Notes under the pieces: generated by a model | Databases searched by the model: none | Told to the model about the DNA's origin: nothing | Seen by the model: only the letters and a program-made list of their open reading frames with translations | In this document: one piece after another, positions 33,827 through 42,714 of the stretch | Position numbering within the stretch: the stretch's first letter is position 1 | Layout of the letters: each line of letters starts with the position of its first letter | Made by a program: the position numbers and the translations under genes | Assembly: GCF_017084525.1 (NCBI RefSeq) | Contig: NZ_CP070950.1 | Location: 3,844,001 to 3,908,000 of the forward strand | Length of the DNA stretch: 64,000 bases | Reading direction: 5' to 3' | Source: Conexibacter sp. SYSU D00693 | Lineage (GTDB): Bacteria > Actinomycetota > Thermoleophilia > Solirubrobacterales > Solirubrobacteraceae

Positions 33827-34912
33827 TCAGCCCCCGGCGGCGGCCGGGCGCGGGCCGCCCTCGCCGGGACCCTCGCGGGAGCCGAGGAGGTCGAGCGGGC
33901 TGTCGCCCTCGACCGCCTCCGGACCGCCGACCCGCCGGCGGAAGACCCAGTAGGACCAGGCCTGGTAGGCGAGCACGACGGGGACCATGCAGACCGCCAC
34001 GACCGTCATGACCTTGAGCGTGTACGGCGTCGACGAGGCGTCCTCGAGGCGCAGGCTGGCACCGGGCCCCGACGACACGAGGGCGTTCGGGAAGAGCTCG
34101 GACCACAGGCCGGCGAAGAGCAGGACGATGCCGGCGGCGCTCACGCCGAAGGCCACGGCCGGCCGGCGCAGCGCGCTGGCCGCAGCGACGGCGAGGGCGG
34201 CGACGGCGGCGGCCAGCAGGGCCACGGAGACGACCTCGACGCCGTCGCCCGCGCCCTGGCGCAGCGCGGTCCACAGCGCGAAGGTCGCGCCCACGGCGAG
34301 CGCCGCGGCGGTCAGCAGCCTGGCCGCGCCCTGCGCCCGCTCGTGCAGGACCCCCTGGGTGCGCAGCTGCAGGAACAGCGCGCCGTGCGCGAGGAAGAGC
34401 GTCAGCGTCAGCACGCCGCCCAGCAGCGCGTACGGGTTCAGCAGCCCGAAGAAGCCGCCCACGTACTCGCCCTCGGCGTCCAGCGGCACGCCCTTGACGA
34501 TGTTGGCCCACGCCACACCCCACAGCAGCGCGGGGATCGCGGAGCCGACGACGATCGCCCACTCCCAGCGCGAGCGCCACGCCGCGCCGTCCTCCTTGCC
34601 CCAGAGCTCGACGCCGACGTTGCGCAGGATGAGCCCGAGCAGGACGAGGAAGAGCGGCAGGTAGAAGCCGGAGAACAGCGTCGCGTACCACTCGGGGAAC
34701 GCGGCGAAGGTCGCGCCGCCGGCGGTCAGCAGCCACACCTCGTTGCCGTCCCAGACGGGGCCGAAGGTGTGCAGCAGGTCGCGGCGCTCGGTGGCCGTGC
34801 GGCCGAGCTTGCGCAGCAGCATCCCCACGCCGAAGTCGAAGCCCTCGAGGACGAAGTAGCCCGACCAGAGGACGCAGATCAGCAGGAACCAGACGGTCTG
34901 GAGCGTGGTCAT
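33827..34912 (-). CDS. cydB: Cytochrome bd ubiquinol/menaquinol oxidase subunit II
   Basis: 361 aa, about nine TM helices. The N-terminus carries W-F-L-L-I-C-V-L-W-S-G-Y-F-V-L-E-G-F-D-F-G-V-G, the hallmark helix whose acidic residues conduct protons. F-G-P-V-W-D-G-N-E-V-W-L-L follows. It forms the CydAB oxidase, which reduces oxygen at high affinity and supports low-oxygen growth. It lies 12 bases downstream of cydA. Confidence 0.95.
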   Translation of the reverse strand: MTTLQTVWFLLICVLWSGYFVLEGFDFGVGMLLRKLGRTATERRDLLHTFGPVWDGNEVWLLTAGGATFAAFPEWYATLFSGFYLPLFLVLLGLILRNVGVELWGKEDGAAWRSRWEWAIVVGSAIPALLWGVAWANIVKGVPLDAEGEYVGGFFGLLNPYALLGGVLTLTLFLAHGALFLQLRTQGVLHERAQGAARLLTAAALAVGATFALWTALRQGAGDGVEVVSVALLAAAVAALAVAAASALRRPAVAFGVSAAGIVLLFAGLWSELFPNALVSSGPGASLRLEDASSTPYTLKVMTVVAVCMVPVVLAYQAWSYWVFRRRVGGPEAVEGDSPLDLLGSREGPGEGGPRPAAAGG

Positions 34913-34924
34913 CGCAGTGGGCTC

Positions 34925-36334
34925 CTAGTAGGCGAGGACGAGGTCGTCGGAGGAGGTCCCGGCGGGCCGCTGGGGCGGGCCGTCGGGCAGGGGGTCGGGG
35001 CCCTTGCGGGCCAGCCGGGCGAACAGGCGGTAGCCGATGAGGCCGAACACCGTGTAGACGGCGGTGAAGCCCACGAGCGTCAGCCCGACCTCGGTCGCGG
35101 AGGTGGACGGCGAGATCGCGTCCTCGGTCTTGAGCAGGCCCTGCACCACCCACGGCTGGCGTCCCATCTCGGTGAAGATCCAGCCGGCGAAGTTCGCGAG
35201 GAACGGCAGCGCCGCCGCCGGGACCAGGACCTTGAGCCAGCGCGGGCCGAGCGCGGCCATGCTCCGGCGCGAGCGCCACAGCAGCCACGCGCTGAGGGCC
35301 ATCATCACCATGGCCAGGCCGACCATGATCCGGAAGGACCAGTAGGTCAGGCCCACGATCGGCGCGTACTCACCAGGGCCGTACTGCGCCCGGTAGCGGG
35401 CGTTGAGCTCGTTGATGCCCAGGACCTTCGCGTCGAAGTTGCCCTGGGCCAGGAAGGACAGGGCGCGCGGGACCTGCACGTCCACGTTGGTGCGGCCCGG
35501 GTTGGGGGTCCAGTCGCCGGTGGCGAAGAGCGAGAACGGCGCCGGCTCCTTGGTCTCGAACAGCGCCTCGGCGGCCGCCATCTTCATCGGCTGCTCGTCG
35601 ACGAGGTGCATGCCCTGGAAGTGGCCGACCACGCCGGTGAGCGCCGTCGCGGCGAGCGTCACGGCGAGCGCGATGCGCAGCGTGCGCCCCATGGCGACCG
35701 CCTGCGTGCCGCGACGGAGGTGCCACGCGGCGACCGCGGCGACGACCATGCCGGCGGTCGCCCACGCCCCGAGGATCGTGTGCGGGAAGGCCAGCAGCGC
35801 GGTCGTGTTCGTCAGGACCTCGAGGATCGAGGTCATCTCCGCGCGGCCGGTCGCCTCGTTGATCTCGTAGCCGACCGGGTGCTGCATCCACGCGTTGGCG
35901 GCGAGGATGAAGTACGCCGAGAGCATCGAGCCGATCGCGACGGCCCAGATCGTGGCGAGGTGGAGCTTGGGGGACAGGCGGCCCCGACCGAAGATCCACA
36001 GGCCCAGGAAGGTGGACTCCAGGAAGAACGCGATGAGCGCCTCCATCGCCAGCGGCGCGCCGAAGACGTCGCCCACGTAGCGGGAGTAGCCCGACCAGTT
36101 CATGCCGAACTGGAACTCCTGCACGATGCCCGTCGCGACCCCCAGCGCGAACGAGACGAGGAAGAGCTTGCCCCAGAACCTGGCGGCCTGCTCCCACTCG
36201 TCCTTGCCCGTGCGGTAGGCCGCGGTCTGGCAGATGGCCACCCACGCCGCCAGCCCGATCGAGAGCGGGACGAAGACGAAGTGGAAGAGCGTCGTGGAGG
36301 CGAACTGGAGCCGTGCGAGATCGAGGACGTCCAT
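34925..36334 (-). CDS. cydA: Cytochrome bd ubiquinol/menaquinol oxidase subunit I
   Basis: 469 aa, nine TM helices expected. Haem ligands visible: His18 (L-F-H-F-V-F-V-P) for b595, and a central His in A-F-P-H-T-I-L-G-A-W with a Met in the following conserved block for b558. T-E-M-G-R-Q-P-W near the C-terminus is conserved. The quinol loop is short (G-H-F-Q-G then the Q-P-M-K-M-A segment), the common Gram-positive/actinobacterial type. The ATG at 36334 gives M-D-V-L-D-L-A-R-L-Q-F; Shine-Dalgarno weak. First gene of cydABDC, divergent from the SRPBCC gene. Confidence 0.96.
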   Translation of the reverse strand: MDVLDLARLQFASTTLFHFVFVPLSIGLAAWVAICQTAAYRTGKDEWEQAARFWGKLFLVSFALGVATGIVQEFQFGMNWSGYSRYVGDVFGAPLAMEALIAFFLESTFLGLWIFGRGRLSPKLHLATIWAVAIGSMLSAYFILAANAWMQHPVGYEINEATGRAEMTSILEVLTNTTALLAFPHTILGAWATAGMVVAAVAAWHLRRGTQAVAMGRTLRIALAVTLAATALTGVVGHFQGMHLVDEQPMKMAAAEALFETKEPAPFSLFATGDWTPNPGRTNVDVQVPRALSFLAQGNFDAKVLGINELNARYRAQYGPGEYAPIVGLTYWSFRIMVGLAMVMMALSAWLLWRSRRSMAALGPRWLKVLVPAAALPFLANFAGWIFTEMGRQPWVVQGLLKTEDAISPSTSATEVGLTLVGFTAVYTVFGLIGYRLFARLARKGPDPLPDGPPQRPAGTSSDDLVLAY

Positions 36335-36506
36335 GGACGGCGACGCTACGGGCGGGCCGGCGCCCGTCCATCGGGGCTGGATCCGCGACGTGGCGCGGCA
36401 GGTCACGGGCCGGCCTGCGGACTTCCACGGAGGCGCGCCGGGCTTGACGGCCGGCCCGCCGGGGGAGAACCTGCGCCGACCAGCACCCGGCCCCGGAGGG
36501 ACACCG

Positions 36507-36881
36507 ATGGACCACCAGCACGCCGAGCACATCGCGGCCACGCCCGACGCCGTCTTCCAGGCGCTCGCCGACGTCCGCAACCTGCCCCACTACGTCCCGC
36601 AGATGACGGCGGCCGAGCCCAAGGGCGGCGACAAGGTCGAGGTCGAAGCGCGCTACGACGGTCACACCCAGCACGGCGAGGCGTGGTTCCGCGCCGACGA
36701 GGAGTCCCACAGCATCGAGTGGGGCGCCGGCGACGGCCCGTACCACGGCCGGATGCACGTCGAGGCCGACGGCGACGGCAGCAAGCTCGTGCTCGACCTC
36801 ACGACGACGCACGTGCAGTCCCACGACGACGTCAAGGCGACGCTCGACGCGGTGCGGCGGCTCGTCGAGTCGGAGGTCTAG
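36507..36881 (+). CDS. SRPBCC (START/polyketide-cyclase-like) protein
   Basis: 124 aa with a ligand-binding SRPBCC fold: A-T-P-D-A-V-F-Q-A-L-A-D-V at the N-terminus, a strand containing H-S-I-E-W-G, and a C-terminal long helix D-D-V-K-A-T-L-D-A-V-R-R-L. GGAGGG stands 7 bases before the ATG. Such proteins bind small hydrophobic ligands or act in stress responses. It shares its promoter region with divergent cydA. Confidence 0.75.
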   Translation: MDHQHAEHIAATPDAVFQALADVRNLPHYVPQMTAAEPKGGDKVEVEARYDGHTQHGEAWFRADEESHSIEWGAGDGPYHGRMHVEADGDGSKLVLDLTTTHVQSHDDVKATLDAVRRLVESEV

Positions 36882-36893
36882 CCGCGGGCGGCG

Positions 36894-37307
36894 TCAGACG
36901 ACGCCGCCGACGTGACGGACGACGTCGGAGTCCGCCAGGACGCTCAGCGGCCGGCCGCGGTCGTCCATGAGCAGCACGTGGCTGGCGCCGCTGCCCACCA
37001 GCGCGTCGATCGCCTCGCTGAGGGTGGCGTCGTGGCGCAGCCTCGCCGGTCGCTCCGTGACCGCGTCGAGCGCCGTCGCGGTCGACCAGTCACGCGCGTG
37101 GTTGTGGAGCATGCCGCGGGCCGTCACCCAGCCGAGGAGGTCGTCGCCCTGGGCCACCAGGACCGCGTGGACGTGGTGCTCGGCCATGGTCCGGGCGACG
37201 AAGGCGAACGTGGCGGTCGGCGGCACGCGGACCACGCCGGCACGCGCGAGGTCGGACGCGGGGCGGTCGAGCAGCTCGGCCGCGCGGGCGGGGATCGTCG
37301 TGAACAT
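36894..37307 (-). CDS. CBS-domain pair protein
   Basis: 137 aa from the ATG at 37307; a GTG at 37352 would add 15 residues. Two CBS motifs: V-V-R-V-P-P-T-A-T-F with L-L-G-W-V-T-A-R-G-M, then R-L-R-H-D-A-T-L-S-E-A-I-D-A-L with L-S-V-L-A-D-S-D-V-V-R. Stand-alone CBS pairs bind adenine nucleotides and sense energy charge. The mycobacterial homolog type (Hrp1) is hypoxia-induced, which fits the Usp and cyd neighbours. Divergent from the adjacent Usp gene. Confidence 0.8.
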   Translation of the reverse strand: MFTTIPARAAELLDRPASDLARAGVVRVPPTATFAFVARTMAEHHVHAVLVAQGDDLLGWVTARGMLHNHARDWSTATALDAVTERPARLRHDATLSEAIDALVGSGASHVLLMDDRGRPLSVLADSDVVRHVGGVV

Positions 37308-37370
37308 GGCCGCACTGTCGCGGTGACGCGAGGCCGCGGCATCGGGAGCCACTCCGGTCCGCGCTGCGGG

Positions 37371-37378
37371 CGACTACG
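37371..37378 (+). promoter_or_regulatory. CGACTACG, variant of a motif shared by stress-gene promoters
   Basis: It lies in the divergent CBS/Usp promoter region, one mismatch from GGACTAC found at 49250-49256 (reverse), 58123-58129 and 61889-61895; GGACTTC in the cydA/SRPBCC gap is another variant. Role inferred only from placement. Confidence 0.25.
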
Positions 37379-37437
37379 CAGCCGGTCCCGCACGAAGGGC
37401 CCATGGCTGGGCAGAGGAGCGCATCTAGCGTGGCGCC

Positions 37438-38358
37438 ATGTCGATCCTCGAGCCGGACCCCACCGCGCCGCTGCGCGTCGTCGTCGGCGTCGACGGCGCT
37501 GACGGCGGTCGCGACGCCCTCGCCCTGGCCCAGGCCCTCGGCGCCGGACCCGCACTGCTCGTCGGCGTCTTCCCCATGCGCAACCACGTGGCCGGGATCG
37601 ACGCCCTCGGCGACACCGACGCCGTCCGGGCGGCGGCGCTGCGCGGCGACCTCGACGCGGCCGCCGCGGGCCACGGCCTCGCCGACGCGGAGCTGTGCCC
37701 CGTCACGGACGAGCGCCCCGCGGACGCGATCGTGGCGGCCGCGGTGTCGCACGAGGCGGACCTCATCGTCCTGGGCTCGTCGCGCCGCGGCGCTCTGGGC
37801 CGCCTGTTCCTCGGGGACGTCGGGCGCGAGGTGCTGCGCTGCGCGCCGTGCCCGGTCGCCTTCGCGCCCGCCGGCTACGCCGAGCACGCGGTCGAGCCGC
37901 GGCGCCTCGTGGCCGGCTACGACGGCCGCGACGGCGCGGAGCCCGTGCTCGAGACGGCGGTCGCGCTGGCCGACCGGCTCGCCGCGGCGCTGACCGTCGT
38001 CGTCGCCTGCGCCCCCCTGCCGGCGTCGCTGCGCGGCGCCGCTGCCTCCGCGGTCGACGTGCAGGGCATCTCCGAGCAGGAGCGCCACGCGAAGGAGGAG
38101 CTCCTCGCCCGGACGCTCGAGCGGCTTCCCGGCCGCGTCGCCGGGCGCCTGGAGGAAGGGGCGGCGGCGACCGTCCTGGTGCGGCTCTCCCAGGAGGTCG
38201 ACCTCGTCGTGGTCGGTCGGCGGCCGCGCGCCCACCGCCTCGGGCCGGGCGGACCGTCAGACGCGCTGGCCCACGGCGCCGCCTGCCCGGTGGTGGTGGT
38301 CGGCAGCGCGACCGCGGCCACCGGGGCGACGGCCCGGCACGTCGCGGCGGAGCGCTAG
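37438..38358 (+). CDS. Universal stress protein, tandem UspA domains
   Basis: 306 aa with two Usp domains (about 10-145 and 158-290). The first has V-V-G-V-D-G and L-G-S-S-R-R-G-A-L-G-R-L-F-L-G, close to the ATP-binding G-x2-G-x9-G motif. The second ends D-L-V-V-V-G-R-R-P and C-P-V-V-V-V-G. Double-domain Usps bind ATP and slow metabolism under stress. The stop overlaps the convergent diguanylate cyclase stop by 4 bases. Confidence 0.88.
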   Translation: MSILEPDPTAPLRVVVGVDGADGGRDALALAQALGAGPALLVGVFPMRNHVAGIDALGDTDAVRAAALRGDLDAAAAGHGLADAELCPVTDERPADAIVAAAVSHEADLIVLGSSRRGALGRLFLGDVGREVLRCAPCPVAFAPAGYAEHAVEPRRLVAGYDGRDGAEPVLETAVALADRLAAALTVVVACAPLPASLRGAAASAVDVQGISEQERHAKEELLARTLERLPGRVAGRLEEGAAATVLVRLSQEVDLVVVGRRPRAHRLGPGGPSDALAHGAACPVVVVGSATAATGATARHVAAER

Positions 38359-39869
38359 TCGCGGGCCGGCCGCCCGGCGAGCTTCTCGCGGTACATCGCG
38401 CGGTCGGCCTCGGCGAGGACGGCCTCGTCGCTGGGGGTCTCGCGGTCGATGAGCGCCAGGCCGACGCTGGCCCGGACGCCGAGCACGCCGCCGCCCGGAA
38501 GCTCGACGCGGACCCCGGCGACGGCGTCGCGGAGGTCGCGTCGCACGACCTCGGCCTGCTCGGCTCCGGCGTAGGGGAGCAGCACGGCGAACTCGTCACC
38601 GCCGATGCGCGCCACGACGTCGGTCTCGCGCAGTCGCCGCCGAAGGGCGGCCGCGATCGCCTTGAGGGCGCGGTCGCCCGTCTTGTGGCCGTGCTGGTCG
38701 TTGACCGCCTTGAAGTCGTCGACGTCGATCATCAGCAGGGCCGCCTGCTCGCCGTAGCGCCGGGCGCGACCGACCTGCTCGCTGATGTCGCGCTCGAACC
38801 CGCGGCGATTGCGGGTGCCGGTCAGCGCGTCGTGCTCGGCCAGGAACCGCAGCTGCTCCTGGTAGCGCCGGCGGGCGCTGATGTCGCGCGCGATCGTCGC
38901 GATGCCGACGACGGCGCCGGCGTGGTCGCGGATGGGCGAGACGGTGAGCGAGACGTCGACGTGCGTGCCGTCCTTGCGCGCCCGCACGGTCTCCAGGTCG
39001 TCCACCCGCTCGCCGGTCCGCACGCGCCGCAGGATCTCGCTCGTGTCGTCGTCGTGGCCCGGCGGGACGAGCATCGCGATGGACTTGCCGAGGACCTCGG
39101 CGGCGGCGTAGCCGTACAGGCGCTCGGCGCCGGGGTTCCAGCTCGTGATCCGGCCGTCGAGGTCCTTGCCGATGATCGCGTCGTGCGAGGACTGCACGAC
39201 GGCGCGGAAGTGCGAGGCGTCCTGCTCCGCGCGGCGGCGGTCCGAGATGTCGCGCACTGCCGCGGACACGAGCTTCTCGCCGTCGGTCTCGAGCGGGCTC
39301 AGCGAGATCTCCACCGGGAACTCCGATCCGTCCTTGCGTCGCCCGTGCAGCTCCAGACCCGCGCCCATCGCCCGCGTGTGGGGGTCCCGCGCGTAGCGCA
39401 CGCGGTGCTCGGCGTGGCGGTCCCGCGCGGCGCCGGGGACGAGGAGCTCGACGGGCTGGCCCAGCAGCTCGTCGCGGGCGTAGCCGAACAGGCGCTCGGT
39501 CTGGGCGTTGACCAGGACGATCGCGCCCGCTGCGTCGGCGATGACCATCGCGTCGGGGGCCGACTCGAGCAGGCGGCGGAAGCGCACCTCCGACCGGCGG
39601 CGCTCGTCGACGTCGCGCACGGCGCTCACCACGAAGCACCCAGGGGCGCCTGACGCCGCGACGTCGGACAGCGGGCGGCCGGCGAGCTGCGCCGCCGAGC
39701 GGCCGAGGAGCGCCTCCGCGGCGGCGTTGGCGAGCACGATCCGGCCCTGGTCGTCGACGGCGACCATCGCCTCGCGCGCGCCCGCCACGAGCTCGCCGAG
39801 GTGGCGATGCAGCGGGTCGTCCTGCTCGGGCCGGCCAGCGGGGGGTCCGCCGGCTGGTGACGCCGTCAT
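38355..39869 (-). CDS. PAS-PAS-PAS-GGDEF diguanylate cyclase
   Basis: 504 aa. Three PAS modules at roughly 20-90, 95-210 and 215-335; each full module shows the pattern N-x-x-x-E-x-L-x-G-Y followed by R-R-K-D-G or R-K-D-G-T. The GGDEF domain (about 340-500) has an intact R-I-G-G-D-E-F active site and D-A-L-T-G-T-R-N-R-R. It should make cyclic di-GMP. There are no membrane helices, so it senses internal cues. ATG 39869 chosen (M-T-A-S-P); GTG 39875 and TTG 39905 are upstream options. Confidence 0.88.
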   Translation of the reverse strand: MTASPAGGPPAGRPEQDDPLHRHLGELVAGAREAMVAVDDQGRIVLANAAAEALLGRSAAQLAGRPLSDVAASGAPGCFVVSAVRDVDERRRSEVRFRRLLESAPDAMVIADAAGAIVLVNAQTERLFGYARDELLGQPVELLVPGAARDRHAEHRVRYARDPHTRAMGAGLELHGRRKDGSEFPVEISLSPLETDGEKLVSAAVRDISDRRRAEQDASHFRAVVQSSHDAIIGKDLDGRITSWNPGAERLYGYAAAEVLGKSIAMLVPPGHDDDTSEILRRVRTGERVDDLETVRARKDGTHVDVSLTVSPIRDHAGAVVGIATIARDISARRRYQEQLRFLAEHDALTGTRNRRGFERDISEQVGRARRYGEQAALLMIDVDDFKAVNDQHGHKTGDRALKAIAAALRRRLRETDVVARIGGDEFAVLLPYAGAEQAEVVRRDLRDAVAGVRVELPGGGVLGVRASVGLALIDRETPSDEAVLAEADRAMYREKLAGRPARD

Positions 39870-40048
39870 CGTCACAGCGCCCGCCTCTTCGGCAGCGCAG
39901 TGCAAGACCTTGAGCGCGAATCGCCATCCCGCGCCCGGCGGGCGGTCGACGGTCGTTCGACGGCGAGGGACGGCGGTCCTGCCCCGATGGGCGGACTGGA
40001 CGGACGTCGTATGCGACGCGCCCGGCGCGCTGCCGATGAGGGGCCATC

Positions 40049-41377
40049 GTGGTCGCCAGGGTCTGCGCGGTGACAGCGGTCGCGCTCGTCGGCGCGGCCC
40101 TCGCCGTCACGCTCCTGGGCGGCCGCGCCTCCGACAGCTACGTGGTCCGCCTCGCGGACGCCGGCCAGCTCGTGCGCGGCGACCAGGTCAAGGTCGGGGG
40201 GCGCCCCGTCGGCGAGGTCCGTGGGGTCGCGCTCTCCCGCGACGGCGGCGCCGACGTGCGCTTCAGCGTCGACGAGCCGGTCGCCCCGTTGCGCCACGGC
40301 ACGCGCGTGACGGTGCGCGCGACGTCGCTGACCGGCGTGGCCAACCGCTACCTCGAGCTCGCGCCGGCCTCCGCCGGTGCGCGCGAGCTGCCGCCCGGCA
40401 GCCGGCTGCCCGCGAGCAGCGCGCGGCCCATCGTCGAGCTCGACCAGGTCCTCAGCGCCTTCGACCCCGCGACGCGCGAGGGGCTGCGCCGGGTGCTGCG
40501 CGGCGGGGCCCGCCAGCTCGAGGGTCGCGGGGACGAGGCCAACGCCGCCGCGCGCGTCGTCGACCCGGCCCTCCAGGCGGTGCGCCGCCTCGCGCAGGAG
40601 GTCGCCGCCGACGGCGACGAGCTGGGGCGCTTCGTGCGCGCCGCGTCGGGTGTCGTGCGCGCCGTCGGCTCGCGGCGCGCGGCGCTGTCGCGCTCGGTCG
40701 CGCAGACCGCGACGACGCTGGAGGCGGTGGCCGGCCAGGACCGCGCCCTCGCCGCCGCGCTCGACACGGCCCCGGCGACGCTGCGGTCCGGGACCGCGAC
40801 GCTCGCGGGGCTGCGCGGCGCGCTGCCGGACCTCGATCGGGTGCTCGACGCGGCCGACGACGCGGCGCCGACGCTCACGCCGTTCCTCGCGCGCCGGCTG
40901 ACGCCGACGCTGCGCGCGGGCGCGCCGGTGCTCGCCGACCTGCGGCGCGTCGCCGCGGCGGCCGGCGCCCGCAACGACCTCACCGACCTGCTGGAGCGCG
41001 CCCCCGCCGTGGCGACGACCGCGCGCCCCGCGCTGCGCGACACCCGAGCCGCCCTGCGCGACGGGCTGCCGATCCTGCGCTTCGCCCGGCCCTTCGCGCC
41101 CGACCTCGTCGGTCTGGTGCGCGACCTCGGCCAGTCGACGGCCGCCTACGACGGCAACGGCCACTACGCCCGCGTCCAGCCGGTCTTCAACGCGTTCAGC
41201 CAGCAGGGCGGCCTGCTCTCGCGGCGCCCGGACGAGGACCGCCTCGCCGGCTTCGAGACGCTGCAGGTCCTGCGCTGTCCCGGCGGCGCCGCCGCCCGCG
41301 GCGACGGCAGCGCGCCGTGGCGCGACGTCGACGGCGCCCTGGACTGCGACCCGTCGGCCACGCCGGGGGCGCGATGA
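40049..41377 (+). CDS. MCE family protein 1 of 6
   Basis: 442 aa. N-terminal TM/signal anchor, then an MlaD/Mce domain (about 28-105: L-V-R-G-D-Q-V-K-V-G-G and V-G-E-V). A long helical region follows, ending in Y-D-G-N-G-H-Y-A-R near residue 370 and two C-terminal Cys. MCE proteins form hexameric tunnels that ferry lipids or sterols across the envelope. The GTG start is backed by GAGGGG about 5 bases upstream. It opens a six-gene mce operon; the 179 bases upstream hold no yrbE permease gene. Confidence 0.87.
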   Translation: MVARVCAVTAVALVGAALAVTLLGGRASDSYVVRLADAGQLVRGDQVKVGGRPVGEVRGVALSRDGGADVRFSVDEPVAPLRHGTRVTVRATSLTGVANRYLELAPASAGARELPPGSRLPASSARPIVELDQVLSAFDPATREGLRRVLRGGARQLEGRGDEANAAARVVDPALQAVRRLAQEVAADGDELGRFVRAASGVVRAVGSRRAALSRSVAQTATTLEAVAGQDRALAAALDTAPATLRSGTATLAGLRGALPDLDRVLDAADDAAPTLTPFLARRLTPTLRAGAPVLADLRRVAAAAGARNDLTDLLERAPAVATTARPALRDTRAALRDGLPILRFARPFAPDLVGLVRDLGQSTAAYDGNGHYARVQPVFNAFSQQGGLLSRRPDEDRLAGFETLQVLRCPGGAAARGDGSAPWRDVDGALDCDPSATPGAR

Positions 41378-42714
41378 GGCGCCTGGCCCTCGCCCTCCTC
41401 GTGGTCGCGGCAGGCGTCGCGGCCGTGGCGGTCACCGTGGCCGGGGGCGACGGCGCCCGCGACGACGGCGCCTACCGCGTGCGCGCGGTGTTCGCCAACG
41501 CCTTCGCGCTGGTCCCGGGCCTCGACGTCAAGTCCGCGGGGGTGCCGGTGGGCGAGGTCGAGCGCCTCGAGGTCACCGAGCACGGCCACGCCGCCGTCGT
41601 GCTGCGCATCGACGCCCCCGCCGCGCGCCCCTTCCGCGCCGACGCGACCTGCCGCATCCGCCCGCAGTCGCTCATCGGCGAGCGCTACGTCGAGTGCACG
41701 CCGACCCAGGCGCGCGCCGAGGGCGGCACCGTCGCCCGCGCGCTGCCCGCGGTCCCCGCCGGCCGGCCCGGTGCCGGCGAGCACCTGCTCAGCCTGGCCC
41801 GCACGACGAAGCCCGTCGACCCGGACCTCCTGACGAACACCATGCGCCTGCCCGAGCGCGAGCGGCTGCGCATCGTGCTCGACGAGCTCGGCACCGGGCT
41901 GGCGGCGCGCGGGGACGACCTGCGCGACGCGCTGCACCGGGCCGACCCCGCGCTCGCGGCGACCGACCGCGTCGCCGACGTGCTCGCCGGCCAGACCCGC
42001 GCGCTCGAGCGCCTGGCGCGCGACGCCGACGCCGCGCTGGCGCCGGCCTCGCGCGATCGCCGGGACGTCGCGGCGTTCGTCCGCCACGCCGCGCGCACGG
42101 CGACCGTCGGCGCCCGCCGGCGCAGCGAGCTCGAGGCCGCGACGGCCAAGCTCCCGGGGCTCCTGCGCGAGCTGCCCGCGACGCTGGCGACCGCGGGCGC
42201 GCTGGCCCGCCGCGCCACGCCGGTCGTGCGGGACCTCCACGCCGCCGCGCCCGGGGCGACCGCTGCCGTCCGCGGCCTGCCCGCCCTGCTGCGCGAGGGC
42301 GCCCCGGCGCTGCGGCGCGCCGGCGCGGCAGCGGACGTCGTGCGGCCGGTCCTCCCGCGCGTGGTCCCGGTGCTGCGCGAGCTGCGCACGCTCGGGCGCA
42401 CCGTGCAGCCCGTCGCAGGCGACCTGCGCGCGCTGGCGCGCTCGCTCGACGACACCGGCGCGATCGGCCGGCTCGTCGACTTCGCCTTCTTCTCGGTGAT
42501 GTCGGCCAACGGCTACGACGAGGCCGGCCACTACCTGCGCGCGGGCCTGCAGGTCAACGCCTGCTCGACGTACGTCACCGAGTCGACCCCGGACTGCATC
42601 GCGACGTTCGCGGGGCGCGGCAAGGCCCCGTCGACCACGGCGACGCCGGCCCGTGCGACTGCCGCGACGGCCGCGGACGACCGCCTCCTCGACCTGCTCC
42701 TGGGGGACGGGTGA
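41374..42714 (+). CDS. MCE family protein 2 of 6
   Basis: 446 aa. Signal anchor, Mce domain at about 32-110 (L-V-P-G-L-D-V-K-S-A-G-V-P-V-G-E-V, then P-Q-S-L-I-G-E-R-Y-V-E), helical tunnel region, and C-terminal G-Y-D-E-A-G-H-Y-L-R-A-G. Disulfide-capable Cys pair in N-A-C-S-T-Y and D-C-I-A-T. ATGA overlap with the preceding gene and a one-base overlap with the next. Confidence 0.87.
   Translation: MRRLALALLVVAAGVAAVAVTVAGGDGARDDGAYRVRAVFANAFALVPGLDVKSAGVPVGEVERLEVTEHGHAAVVLRIDAPAARPFRADATCRIRPQSLIGERYVECTPTQARAEGGTVARALPAVPAGRPGAGEHLLSLARTTKPVDPDLLTNTMRLPERERLRIVLDELGTGLAARGDDLRDALHRADPALAATDRVADVLAGQTRALERLARDADAALAPASRDRRDVAAFVRHAARTATVGARRRSELEAATAKLPGLLRELPATLATAGALARRATPVVRDLHAAAPGATAAVRGLPALLREGAPALRRAGAAADVVRPVLPRVVPVLRELRTLGRTVQPVAGDLRALARSLDDTGAIGRLVDFAFFSVMSANGYDEAGHYLRAGLQVNACSTYVTESTPDCIATFAGRGKAPSTTATPARATAATAADDRLLDLLLGDG

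Noticed and set aside
39870-40048. Hidden yrbE permease fragment upstream of mce1
   Set aside because: No frame in this gap gives a membrane-helix pattern; it looks like an ordinary divergent promoter region.
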